Shown here piece by piece: positions 25,345-33,641 of a DNA stretch of 64,000 nucleotides. Under the pieces are notes generated by a model that was not told the origin of the DNA, ran no database searches, and saw only the letters and a program-made list of their open reading frames with translations. The DNA is from Prevotellaceae bacterium UBA2744. Lineage in GTDB: Bacteria > Bacteroidota > Bacteroidia > Bacteroidales > Bacteroidaceae. Position numbers and translations under genes: made by a program. The stretch lies in the NCBI GenBank assembly GCA_002353575.1, contig DEJQ01000019.1, forward strand, positions 725 to 64,724, written 5' to 3'. Every line of letters starts with the position of its first letter. The first letter of the stretch is position 1.

Positions 25345-26514
25345 CTATTTGTTGAAATAGCTTCTGAATTTATTAAAGATGGTGCGTCTTACGCTTTCCT
25401 GTGGAGTGAAATTGTCGCTCTTCTGCATCTTCTCCAGTGTAGCCTTCTCGTCTTTCGACAGAGTCTGTGGCATATACACACTGATATTAATCAGTTCGTC
25501 GCCTTTCATTCCGCGGTTATACCCCTGAACCTGTGGAATTCCTTTTCCTCTCAGACGCATCACGGTTCCAGGTTGTGTTCCTGCTGGAATCTTCACCTTA
25601 GCCCTGCCGTCAACAGTTGGCACTTCGATGTCGCACCCCAGCACAGCCTGTGGAATACTCAACAACAGATTATATACTATATCGTTTCCGTCACGTAATA
25701 ATTCGTCATGCGGCTTTTCTTTGATGATAATCTGCAAATCTCCGTTCACACCGTTGTGTCGGCCTGCACCGCCCTTGCCGTCAACAGTCAGCACCATGCC
25801 TTCTTGCAATCCTGCTGGGAAGTTTACTTCAACAAGCGATTCGCCTGCCACTATACCCTCGCCACCACAGTGACTGCATCTATTTTTGATTACCTTACCT
25901 TCTCCGTGACACTCAGGACATACACTCTGACTCTGCATCATTCCGAATATACTCTGCTGAGTCCTTACGACATATCCGCTTCCGTGACATGTAGGACAGG
26001 TATCAACCTTTCCGTCGGCACTACCGCTTCCATGACAGTGTTCACACACTACGTCGTTCTTAATCTTAAACTTCTTCGTACAGCCGTTTACGATTTCGCT
26101 CAGTGTCAGTTCTACTCTCAGTCGCTGATCCTTGCCTTTGAACACAGGTTTCTGCTGACGTCCGCCGCCGCCAAAACCTCCGAAGCCACTGAATCCACCG
26201 CCAAAGCCCATACCTTCGAATATGTCACTGAAATGACTGAAGATATCATTCATATCCATGCTTTGGGCATTGAATCCGCCGGCACCGTTCAGCCCGTCAA
26301 ATCCGAACTGGTCGTAGCGCTGACGCTTCTGTGGGTCGTGAAGCACTTCGTATGCCTCGGCAGCCTCCTTGAACTTCTCCTCAGCTTTTTTATCACCCGG
26401 ATTTCTGTCAGGGTGATATTTGATTGCCATCTTTTTATAGGCTTTCTTTATTTCATCCTCGGTTGCATTCTTCTGCACTCCGAGCACTTCATAATAATCT
26501 CTTTTATTAGCCAT
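25345..26514 (-). CDS. dnaJ: Chaperone DnaJ
   Basis: A 389-residue co-chaperone that delivers clients to DnaK and stimulates its ATPase. The start is set at the ATG at 26514 (MANKRDYYEVLG), which begins the J domain; an upstream ATG would add a non-conserved extension. The HPD motif is in KYHPDRNPGD. A Gly/Phe-rich linker follows (GFGGGFSGFGGFGGGG). Four zinc repeats are complete: CEHCHGSG, CPTCHGSG, CPECHGEG, CSHCGGEG. The C-terminal peptide-binding domains follow. grpE lies 17 bases upstream in the same operon, the usual order. Confidence 0.97.
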   Translation of the reverse strand: MANKRDYYEVLGVQKNATEDEIKKAYKKMAIKYHPDRNPGDKKAEEKFKEAAEAYEVLHDPQKRQRYDQFGFDGLNGAGGFNAQSMDMNDIFSHFSDIFEGMGFGGGFSGFGGFGGGGRQQKPVFKGKDQRLRVELTLSEIVNGCTKKFKIKNDVVCEHCHGSGSADGKVDTCPTCHGSGYVVRTQQSIFGMMQSQSVCPECHGEGKVIKNRCSHCGGEGIVAGESLVEVNFPAGLQEGMVLTVDGKGGAGRHNGVNGDLQIIIKEKPHDELLRDGNDIVYNLLLSIPQAVLGCDIEVPTVDGRAKVKIPAGTQPGTVMRLRGKGIPQVQGYNRGMKGDELINISVYMPQTLSKDEKATLEKMQKSDNFTPQESVRRTIFNKFRSYFNK

Positions 26515-26531
26515 GTATCTTGTTTGTTTTT

Positions 26532-27113
26532 TTATTCTCCTACAGCAACTTTTGCGTGTCTGATTACCTTGTCGTTCAGAGTATATCCGTCGAGAACGCA
26601 ATCAATCACTTTGCCTTTCTTCTCCTCGCCGGCTGGTACAGTCGCGATAGCTTCGTGGAAGTCTGTGTCGAAATCCTTGCCTACAGTCTCCATTTTCTCC
26701 AGTCCTTCCTGCTTCAATAGCTTCAGGAACTTATCGATAATCAGCACAACACCTTCCTTGCATGCTGCAACATCTTCCATTTTATCCATTGTTTGCTGAG
26801 CACGATCCAAGTCATCCAGAATTGGCAGGATAGTGGTAATCACCTTTGTACCTCCGTTCTTAATGAGTTCAGCCTTTTCCTGCATCACGCGCTTGCGATA
26901 GTTGTCAAATTCTGCAACTTTGTAAAGCATCTGTTTTTTCAGTTCCTCAATCTGCGCTTCAGCCTCTTCCAACTTCTCTTCTACGGTTTTTTCCTTCGGC
27001 TCTTCTTTCTCGCTTTCCTTGTTTTCGCACTGCTCAGCATCTGTCTGAGTTTCCTCTTCATTTGGAGTAGCCTCGTTCTTCAGCTCCTCCTCGTTAACGT
27101 TCTCTTGTGTCAT
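26532..27113 (-). CDS. grpE: Nucleotide exchange factor GrpE
   Basis: A 193-residue GrpE, which releases ADP from DnaK. The first 50 residues are an acidic, disordered tail (NEEELKNEATPNEEE). A long coiled coil follows (EKLEEAEAQIEELKKQMLYK), then the conserved FDNYRKRVMQEK segment and the C-terminal beta-wing domain ending in TLNDKVIRHAKVAVGE. It precedes dnaJ on the same transcript. Confidence 0.96.
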   Translation of the reverse strand: MTQENVNEEELKNEATPNEEETQTDAEQCENKESEKEEPKEKTVEEKLEEAEAQIEELKKQMLYKVAEFDNYRKRVMQEKAELIKNGGTKVITTILPILDDLDRAQQTMDKMEDVAACKEGVVLIIDKFLKLLKQEGLEKMETVGKDFDTDFHEAIATVPAGEEKKGKVIDCVLDGYTLNDKVIRHAKVAVGE

Positions 27114-27202
27114 TTTCTATGTTGTTTTTTTATATTTCCCTCTTGTCGTATGCAAAGTTCATGCCACATATTTTATATATGACATGTTGGCAGTCTCTGT
27201 TT

Positions 27203-27234
27203 AAAAAAGGAATAAAGTGTATCACCTTATTCCT
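27203..27234 (-). terminator. Terminator overlapping the mltG stop codon
   Basis: On the minus strand GGAATAAGGTG pairs with CACTTTATTCC around a 3-base loop and is followed by TTTTTTAAA. The stem includes the last codons and the TGA of mltG (27222-27224). It is a textbook intrinsic terminator and separates mltG from grpE-dnaJ. Confidence 0.85.
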
Positions 27235-28244
27235 CTTTTGTTCAATTCCTGTGAGTATTTCTTTGCGTTTTGGGTATGTTCCTTGAATGTTGCAGCAAAA
27301 TTATGTGAACCGGAGAAGTCCTCCTTTGCACACATATAAATGTAATTGTGCGTCTCGTGGTTCAGCACCGCATCGATTGCTGCTATTGATGCAATTCTGA
27401 TAGGTCCCGGTGGCAGTCCCTGATTCTTGTATGTGTTGTATGGTGATTCCACTTGCAGGTGGTTGTGCATCACTCTTCTTATTGAGAAGTCACCCAATGC
27501 ATAGATGACAGTTGGGTCACTCTGCAGTGGCATTCCTTGTGCCAGACGGTTCAGGTATAGTCCTGCTACACGAGGCTTTTCTGGCCCATACGAAGTTTCT
27601 GCATCTACTATGCTTGCCAATGTTACTACCTCATCTGTAGTCATTCCCAGTGCCTTGGCTTTTGTTCTGCGTTCTTCATTCCAGAATCTTTCGTTTTCCT
27701 TCTTCATCCTTTCCAGCAGGCTTTCTGCATCCGTATCCCAGTACACCTCATAAGTGTTAGGGATGAACATAGCAGGAATATTGTCCCTGGTATATCCCAG
27801 TTGTGCACAATATGCAGAATCGTTGATGAGTCGCATCAGAGTTACTGAATCCACCATCAGCTTACTGCTTATCTTTCCTGCCAAATCGCTAACGGTACGG
27901 GTTGATGGTACTACAAGATTCACAGGATCCTGATGATGGTTGCAGATATTGCGTATGAGCATCAGCATATTCATGTCAGGCGTAATCTTATAGCGTCCAC
28001 TCTTTATGTAATCCTCCTTATTGATAGACTTTATCAGCGTGTTGAAATTCAGCAGTGACTTGGGATGTGCAATTTCGGTAAGCTTCTTGCCCACCTGTTC
28101 CAATTTATCCTCTGGGTAGATATACAGGTAGGTGTCCTCAGTTATGTTGAATGTCCTGCCCAGGAATGAATATGCCACTACACCCACAGCGGCAGCAGCA
28201 GCCAGTAGGATGAGCAGGAATAAGGTAGAAAATTTCTTCGTCAT
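27222..28244 (-). CDS. mltG: Endolytic murein transglycosylase MltG
   Basis: A 340-residue YceG/MltG-family protein that cuts nascent peptidoglycan strands and so sets glycan length. An N-terminal membrane anchor is visible (LFLLILLAAAAAVGVVAYSF), then a LysM-like small domain, then the catalytic domain with IVDAETSYGPEKPRVAGLYL, NRL and LQSDPTVIYALGD, where the catalytic Glu precedes TSYG. Length is normal. The upstream GTPase gene begins only six bases away, so the two share a transcript. The stop codon lies inside the terminator stem. Confidence 0.93.
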   Translation of the reverse strand: MTKKFSTLFLLILLAAAAAVGVVAYSFLGRTFNITEDTYLYIYPEDKLEQVGKKLTEIAHPKSLLNFNTLIKSINKEDYIKSGRYKITPDMNMLMLIRNICNHHQDPVNLVVPSTRTVSDLAGKISSKLMVDSVTLMRLINDSAYCAQLGYTRDNIPAMFIPNTYEVYWDTDAESLLERMKKENERFWNEERRTKAKALGMTTDEVVTLASIVDAETSYGPEKPRVAGLYLNRLAQGMPLQSDPTVIYALGDFSIRRVMHNHLQVESPYNTYKNQGLPPGPIRIASIAAIDAVLNHETHNYIYMCAKEDFSGSHNFAATFKEHTQNAKKYSQELNKRGIR

Positions 28245-28250
28245 GTTCTT

Positions 28251-29519
28251 CTATTCTGTAAGACACATGTCCAATGCTGCAGTGATAGCTTTCTTGTCCA
28301 TCTTCTGCCCAATGAATACCAGTTTCTGCATACGGTCGCCATACTTCTCGTCCCAGTCTTTTCTTACGGCAGGTTCTGCAGCGAGCAGGCGTTCCAGTTC
28401 GTCCTTCGGCATTGTGGCATACCACTGTCCTGCATTTCTCAGTGTCAGCTGTCTGCCGGCCTGTTCAAACACATAGCATATATCTGGTTCTGTAGCAAAG
28501 TAGCAAAGTCCCTTTGCACGGATAATGTTCTTTGGCAGGTGGGCGGCAAACTGATCAAATGCCACTATGTCCATTGGCTGACGACGATAATATACGAATG
28601 TTCCGATGCCGTATTCTTCTGCTTCGCCTTCGTCATCATGGTGATGGTGGTGATGATGATGGTGGTGGTGGTCATGCTCATCTTCGTCGTGGTGGTGGTC
28701 ATGCTCGTGTTCATCCTCATCTTCGTCATCGTGGTCGTGGTGATGGTGATGTTCGTCCTCATCATCGTCGTCTTCATCATCGTCGTGATGCTTTTCCAGT
28801 TCCTCAATCCATGCTGCCGAAGTAGCAACCTTGTCGAAATCAAACATATTGGTGTTGATAATCCTGTCCAGATCCACATCGCCATAGTTGCACTCTATGA
28901 TTTCTGCCTTTGGCTGAATCGTACGTATAATCTGCTTTATTCTGCCCAGTTCCTCAGGCTTTACGTCTGCAGCCTTGTTCAGCAGTATGATATTACAGAA
29001 TTCAATCTGCTGTATTACGAGGTTCTCTATGTCATCCTCTTCCAGGTTTTGGTTCATCAGCTTATCGCCGTTGGCAAACTCGTCCTGCATTCTCACTGCA
29101 TCCACAACTGTTACTATGCAGTCCATCTTAGGCACTCCGTTCTGCACATATTTTCCGCCCATAGTCGGAATTGAACATATGGTCTGTGCAATAGGGGCAG
29201 GTTCGCATATTCCGCTGGCCTCTATCACAATGTAGTCAAACTTCTGCTGCTTTATGATATCGTTCAACTGCTCCACGAGATCCATTTTCAGCGTACAGCA
29301 GATACAGCCGTTTTGCAGAGCCACGAGTGATTCGTCTTTCTGATCTACTATCCCGCCTTTCTGAATCAGGTCGGCGTCGATGTTTATCTCGCCTATGTCG
29401 TTTACTATCACTGCGAATCGTATTCCTTTCTTATTCGAGAGAATTCTGTTCAGCAGGGTTGTTTTTCCACTCCCCAGGTAACCTGTGAGCAGCAGTACTG
29501 GTGTTGTAAAGTTATTCAT
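28251..29519 (-). CDS. CobW/ZNG-type metallochaperone GTPase with His-rich linker
   Basis: A 422-residue G3E-family GTPase (COG0523) that hands a metal, usually zinc, to a client protein. The P-loop is GYLGSGKTTLLNRIL near residues 13-27, and the metal-binding motif is GCICC (near 71-75). The GTPase domain is joined to the C-terminal CobW_C domain by a linker of about 55 residues made almost only of His, Asp and Glu, including 11 His in a row. This linker is far longer than usual and should bind several metal ions. No zur-type site is evident upstream. The upstream small protein overlaps its start by eight bases. Metal specificity is inferred. Confidence 0.9.
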   Translation of the reverse strand: MNNFTTPVLLLTGYLGSGKTTLLNRILSNKKGIRFAVIVNDIGEINIDADLIQKGGIVDQKDESLVALQNGCICCTLKMDLVEQLNDIIKQQKFDYIVIEASGICEPAPIAQTICSIPTMGGKYVQNGVPKMDCIVTVVDAVRMQDEFANGDKLMNQNLEEDDIENLVIQQIEFCNIILLNKAADVKPEELGRIKQIIRTIQPKAEIIECNYGDVDLDRIINTNMFDFDKVATSAAWIEELEKHHDDDEDDDDEDEHHHHHDHDDEDEDEHEHDHHHDEDEHDHHHHHHHHHHHDDEGEAEEYGIGTFVYYRRQPMDIVAFDQFAAHLPKNIIRAKGLCYFATEPDICYVFEQAGRQLTLRNAGQWYATMPKDELERLLAAEPAVRKDWDEKYGDRMQKLVFIGQKMDKKAITAALDMCLTE

Positions 29520-29811
29520 TATTTTCTGTTTGCTTAATTGTATCGTTTGTATTTATAGTGCTATCGTCGGCATATTCTGTCTCTGTCGAATCCACATCAA
29601 TTGTATCTACGTCCGACAGCGGAATCACTATGTCATTATCCATGATGGGTATTTCACCTTCCAGAATGGTATCCACTCCCACCTCGTCGAAGTTTATCAA
29701 ATGTTCTTTTTCTTCTCCTGTAGGCAGCCCGAATATAGCCACAATACACACAACCACAATTACTATTGTGGCTCCGATTATAATCAGTAAATCTCTATGC
29801 GATTTCTTCAT
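29512..29811 (-). CDS. Small membrane-anchored acidic protein, unknown
   Basis: A 99-residue protein I do not recognise. A single hydrophobic helix near residues 8-27 (LLIIIGATIVIVVVCIVAIF) after two Lys-containing residues suggests an inner-membrane anchor with the C-terminus outside. The remaining 70 residues are strongly acidic with many Asp, Thr and Glu and a repeat-like character (DTIDVDS, DSTINTNDTIKQT). The last eight bases overlap the start of the metallochaperone gene, which suggests coupling. A role in metal binding at the envelope would fit the composition and context but is speculation. Confidence 0.65.
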   Translation of the reverse strand: MKKSHRDLLIIIGATIVIVVVCIVAIFGLPTGEEKEHLINFDEVGVDTILEGEIPIMDNDIVIPLSDVDTIDVDSTETEYADDSTINTNDTIKQTENNE

Positions 29812-29876
29812 ATTTTTTTCAGTTTTAAGTCAAGGGTCTGAGGTCAAAGATTCAGTGTTGTCTTAACTCTTCATTT

Positions 29877-31142
29877 CTAACTATTCCCCCAACGTTTTTC
29901 TTGCAGTTCCTTCATTCTTGCTTCCTGCGGATTGTCCTGAGCCCTCCAAAACTTCTGCCCTTCGGCTTCGTCAGGAAGGAATTGCTGTTCTACGAAATGT
30001 CCTTCATAGTCGTGTGCATATTTATATCCCTTGCCATATCCCAGCTGTTCCATCAGTTTCGTTGGCGCATTTCTCAAGTGTAGCGGCACAGGCAGGTTTC
30101 CTGTCTGGCTCACATATTGCAGAGCATCGTTCACTGCCATATATGCAGAATTCGACTTCGCGCTTGTAGCCAGATACACCGTCGCCTCAGCCAGTGGAAT
30201 CCGTCCTTCGGGCATTCCGATCTTATTCACTGCGTCGAAGGCTGCATTTGCCAGCAACAGGGCATTGGGGTTAGCCAATCCTATATCTTCTGAAGCCGAT
30301 ATGACCAGCCTGCGTGCAATAAACAGCGGATCTTCTCCTCCTTCAATCATTCTTGCCAGGTAATATACAGCTGCATCCGGATTGCTGCCTCTTATCGACT
30401 TTATGAAAGCAGAGATGATGTCGTAGTGCATTTCACCATCCTTATCGTATGCCAGCGGATTCTGTTGCAGTGCTTCCGTCACGATATTATCGTTGATGAC
30501 TACCTCCTCCTTCTCGCTCTGACTCTCAACCACCAGTTCGATGATGTTAAGCAACTTGCGGGCATCTCCACCGCTATATCTAAGCATTGCATCCGTCTCT
30601 TCTACCTTTACATTCTTCTCTTTGAGAATCACGTCTTTTTTCAGCGCTGACTGAAATAATTGTAAAAGGTCTTCCTTCTCCAGCGATTTTAGTGTATATA
30701 CTTGGCAGCGGGAGAGGAGCGGACGGATTATTTCGAACGACGGGTTCTCTGTTGTTGCTCCGATCAGTGTGATTACTCCCTGTTCCACAGCTCCCAGCAG
30801 AGAGTCCTGCTGCGACTTCGAGAATCGGTGTATTTCATCTATGAATAGGATAGGGGAACTGCTGTTGAAGAACCGGTTGTTCTTTGCCTTCTCTATAGTG
30901 TCTCTCACATCCTTCACGCCCGACGTCACAGCACTTAGTGTGTAGAATGGCACTTCCAGTGTCTTCGCAATGATATTGGCGAGTGTGGTTTTACCCACTC
31001 CAGGCGGTCCCCACAATATGAACGATGAAATCCTCTTTTGCTCTATCATACGACGAATAACAGCACCTTCGCCTACAAGATGCTGTTGTCCTATATAATC
31101 ATCGAGCGTATTCGGACGCAGTCGTTCTGCAAGTGGTTGCAT
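29877..31142 (-). CDS. rarA: Replication-associated recombination protein RarA (MgsA)
   Basis: A 421-residue AAA+ ATPase of the RarA/MgsA/WRNIP1 family, which acts at stalled replication forks. Visible are Walker A in LWGPPGVGKTTLANI near residues 44-58, Walker B in ILFIDEIHRFSKSQQDSLL, sensor 1 in IGATTENPSFE, and the family C-terminal tetramerisation region (SDPDAAVYYLARMIEGGEDP-like segment and the RRLVISASEDIGLANP motif). Length is normal. The DUF1573 gene lies six bases upstream on the same strand. Confidence 0.95.
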   Translation of the reverse strand: MQPLAERLRPNTLDDYIGQQHLVGEGAVIRRMIEQKRISSFILWGPPGVGKTTLANIIAKTLEVPFYTLSAVTSGVKDVRDTIEKAKNNRFFNSSSPILFIDEIHRFSKSQQDSLLGAVEQGVITLIGATTENPSFEIIRPLLSRCQVYTLKSLEKEDLLQLFQSALKKDVILKEKNVKVEETDAMLRYSGGDARKLLNIIELVVESQSEKEEVVINDNIVTEALQQNPLAYDKDGEMHYDIISAFIKSIRGSNPDAAVYYLARMIEGGEDPLFIARRLVISASEDIGLANPNALLLANAAFDAVNKIGMPEGRIPLAEATVYLATSAKSNSAYMAVNDALQYVSQTGNLPVPLHLRNAPTKLMEQLGYGKGYKYAHDYEGHFVEQQFLPDEAEGQKFWRAQDNPQEARMKELQEKRWGNS

Positions 31143-31148
31143 TATTTA

Positions 31149-31559
31149 TTATTTCTTCTTGTCATCCTCTGGTGCGGGCACGTCGGTCATGTCTCCGGTG
31201 ATGAACACCCTTGTCATGTCTTTCTTGCAGTTTGAAAACACCTGAATACTCTTCTTGAAGTGTCCAGGCAGTTTACCTGCACCGTTGTATGTCACCTTTA
31301 TCTCTCCAGTACCTCCGGGCGAGATGGGGTCTTTCGAATAGTCTGCAACCGTGCATCCGCATGAGGTGTGCACTGTGTTGATAATAAGTTTGTCATCACC
31401 AACATTCGTAAACTTGAACACACATGTCTGCTTGTTGTCATACATTGAGAATGTGCCCAAATCTATTGTAGTTTTCTCAAACTTGATTTCAGGGAATTTC
31501 TTTGCGCTCATTGTACACACTGTCAGCAGTGCTACGAGCATAATCATAGTTCTTTTCAT
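31149..31559 (-). CDS. Exported DUF1573-family protein
   Basis: A DUF1573 protein of 136 residues from the ATG at 31559, chosen because the -7 promoter box at 31582-31590 leaves only a plausible short leader for this start and not for upstream ATGs. A signal peptide (MKRTMIMLVALLTVCTMSAK) is followed by one Ig-like domain with the family signature HTSCGCTVADYSKDPISPG. In Bacteroidetes these proteins are common and of unknown role, perhaps envelope structure. The gene leads the rarA transcript. Confidence 0.85.
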   Translation of the reverse strand: MKRTMIMLVALLTVCTMSAKKFPEIKFEKTTIDLGTFSMYDNKQTCVFKFTNVGDDKLIINTVHTSCGCTVADYSKDPISPGGTGEIKVTYNGAGKLPGHFKKSIQVFSNCKKDMTRVFITGDMTDVPAPEDDKKK

Positions 31560-31581
31560 TGTTGTTCTCATCTTTTCTATC

Positions 31582-31590
31582 GCAAAAGTA
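31582..31590 (-). promoter_or_regulatory. -7 promoter box of the DUF1573-rarA operon
   Basis: On the minus strand TACTTTTGC fits TAnnTTTG. It lies 22 bases before the ATG at 31559. A TTG-type -33 element may lie about 22 bases further up. Confidence 0.6.
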
Positions 31591-31702
31591 CGCAAAATTT
31601 TATTATTAGTGACAATGTTGCTGCATTTTTGAGTTTTTTTTACTAATTTCGCGCCGAATTTTGCAAAACGAAACGTAAAACAACATAAAATCAGTACGAA
31701 TT

Positions 31703-33607
31703 ATGAATATAGACAAAAATACAATCATCGGTTGGACTCTCATGGCACTCGTCATGTTTGGATTCATGGCATACGAGCGCTACACAGCTCCTTCACAGGA
31801 GGAAATGCAGCAGTGGCAGGCAAAGCAGGACAGCATCCGTCTTGCCGAGGCCAACAAGGAGTTGGAAGAGCAGAACCGTGAGGCGCGTCAGCTCCTGCAG
31901 CAGGCTACCGACACTCTCAACCCGCTCTTTGCAGCATCGCAGAAGCAGCCTGGTACTACCCGTTTGCACAATTCCCTGCTTTCGGTTATTATTAATAATG
32001 AGGGAGCTCAAATTTGTCGTGCAGAACTCCTCGACTCCGTCTATCGTGGCAAGGAGGGTGGCAACGTAATTCTCTTTGATGAATCCGACAACTCGTTCAG
32101 TATTAATATTGATGGCAAACAGGCTAATATACGCACTGCCGACCTCTTCTTCTCTCCCACAGAGCAGACCGACACCAGTGTAGTCATGGTAGCTCCTATT
32201 GCCAATGGTGCTCTCCGCATCAGCTACTCGCTCATTCCTGGCAGCTACCTTGTCGATGTCGATGTTCAGGCTGTCGGACTCGATGGATTCTTCCCGTCTA
32301 AGACTCGTACAATGGATCTCGTCTGGAGTCAGAAGATGAAGCAGCAGGAGAAAGGCTACGACTTTGAAAACCGCTATAGTACTATCACTTACCGTGATGT
32401 GGACAACGATACCAACGAACTCTCCAGCATGGGAAACGACGAAGACGAGACTGAATTCGAGGAATGTGTCAAGTGGGTCAGCTTCAAGACTCAGTTCTTC
32501 TCTCAGGTACTCATCTCCGATGCCGATATGAGTGTGTCACATATGAAGTCTGAGAAGATAGAGGCAGGTAAGGGCTATCTGAAGACTCTCACAGCAGAAC
32601 TCTCCGCTCCGTTCGACCCTTCCGGTCGCCAACCGTCACGTTTCGCCATGTATCTTGGTCCTAACAAGTTCACCACGCTCTCCGACAACGAGAAGCTCCT
32701 TGGTGCATCCACCGACCTCGACCTCCGTTCCCTCGTCTATCTCGGTTGGCCTGTCATTCGCTGGATCAACCGTTTCTTCATGATCTACCTCTTCGACTGG
32801 CTCACAGGATGGGGACTCAATATGGGCATCGTATTGCTCATCCTCACCATCTTCATCAAGTTCCTCGTCTATCCGCTCATGAAGAAGTCATACCTCAGCA
32901 GTGCCAATATGCGTGTGCTGCGTCCGAAAATCGAAGAACTCACCAAGAAATATACCCGTCCTGAAGATGCTATGCTAAAGCAGCAGGAGACCATGAAACT
33001 CTACAGTGAATACGGAGTCTCTCCTATGGGCGGATGTCTGCCTATGCTCATCCAGATGCCTATCTGGATTGCCCTCTTCAACTTTATCCCTAACGCCATC
33101 GAACTGCGTGGTCAGTCGTTCCTCTGGGCCGACGACCTCTCTACCTACGACGATGTCATCAATTGGGGGTTCAACATTTGGGGCATAGGCGACCACCTCT
33201 CACTCTTCTGTGTGCTATGGTGTCTTGCCACAGTTGCCAGCTCTATGTTCTCCATGAAGCAGCAACAGGACAGCATGACTCCTGAACAGGCACAGCAGAT
33301 GTCTATGATGAAGTGGATGACCTACATCATGCCGCTCGTCTTCTTCTTCAGCTTCAATAACTACTCATCAGGTCTCAACTACTACTACTTCCTGTCATCG
33401 CTCACCTCAGCCCTCATGATGTGGTACCTGCGCAAGACTACTGATGACGCAGCCCTCCTGAAGAAACTTGAGGAGCGCCATAAGATTCGTCAGCAGCAGG
33501 CAGCCAGCGGCAAGCGTCCTTCCTCCATGATGAGTCGCCTACAGGCCATGCAGGAAAAACAGATGGAAATGCTTCGCCAGCAGCAGGAAGCAAAGAATAA
33601 GAAGTAA
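31703..33607 (+). CDS. yidC: Membrane protein insertase YidC
   Basis: A 634-residue YidC/Oxa1 insertase that places proteins into the inner membrane with or without SecYEG. An N-terminal helix (IIGWTLMALVMFGFMAY) is followed by a large periplasmic beta domain (to about residue 350), then five membrane helices with the family core (GMGIVLLILTIFIKFLVYPL-like segment; YGVSPMGGCLPMLIQMPIWIALF), and a basic, Gln-rich C-terminal tail that may contact ribosomes. Length is normal for Gram-negatives. It heads a plus-strand operon with the POT transporter. Confidence 0.96.
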   Translation: MNIDKNTIIGWTLMALVMFGFMAYERYTAPSQEEMQQWQAKQDSIRLAEANKELEEQNREARQLLQQATDTLNPLFAASQKQPGTTRLHNSLLSVIINNEGAQICRAELLDSVYRGKEGGNVILFDESDNSFSINIDGKQANIRTADLFFSPTEQTDTSVVMVAPIANGALRISYSLIPGSYLVDVDVQAVGLDGFFPSKTRTMDLVWSQKMKQQEKGYDFENRYSTITYRDVDNDTNELSSMGNDEDETEFEECVKWVSFKTQFFSQVLISDADMSVSHMKSEKIEAGKGYLKTLTAELSAPFDPSGRQPSRFAMYLGPNKFTTLSDNEKLLGASTDLDLRSLVYLGWPVIRWINRFFMIYLFDWLTGWGLNMGIVLLILTIFIKFLVYPLMKKSYLSSANMRVLRPKIEELTKKYTRPEDAMLKQQETMKLYSEYGVSPMGGCLPMLIQMPIWIALFNFIPNAIELRGQSFLWADDLSTYDDVINWGFNIWGIGDHLSLFCVLWCLATVASSMFSMKQQQDSMTPEQAQQMSMMKWMTYIMPLVFFFSFNNYSSGLNYYYFLSSLTSALMMWYLRKTTDDAALLKKLEERHKIRQQQAASGKRPSSMMSRLQAMQEKQMEMLRQQQEAKNKK

Positions 33608-33641
33608 GAGATAACCAATAATAATAATCTTCTAAAAATAT

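Noticed and set aside
25708..26799. Plus-strand open frame of 363 codons opposite dnaJ and grpE
   Set aside because: Antisense to two certain genes and across their junction; Ser/Thr/Leu-rich without motifs.
28625..28800. Possible CRISPR or tandem repeat array
   Set aside because: The repetition is the codon tract of the His/Asp/Glu linker in a real gene; there are no spacers.
28539..29174. Val/Met-rich plus-strand frame opposite the His-rich linker
   Set aside because: Reading the CAT/GAT-type tract on the other strand gives artificial Val/Met/Ile runs.
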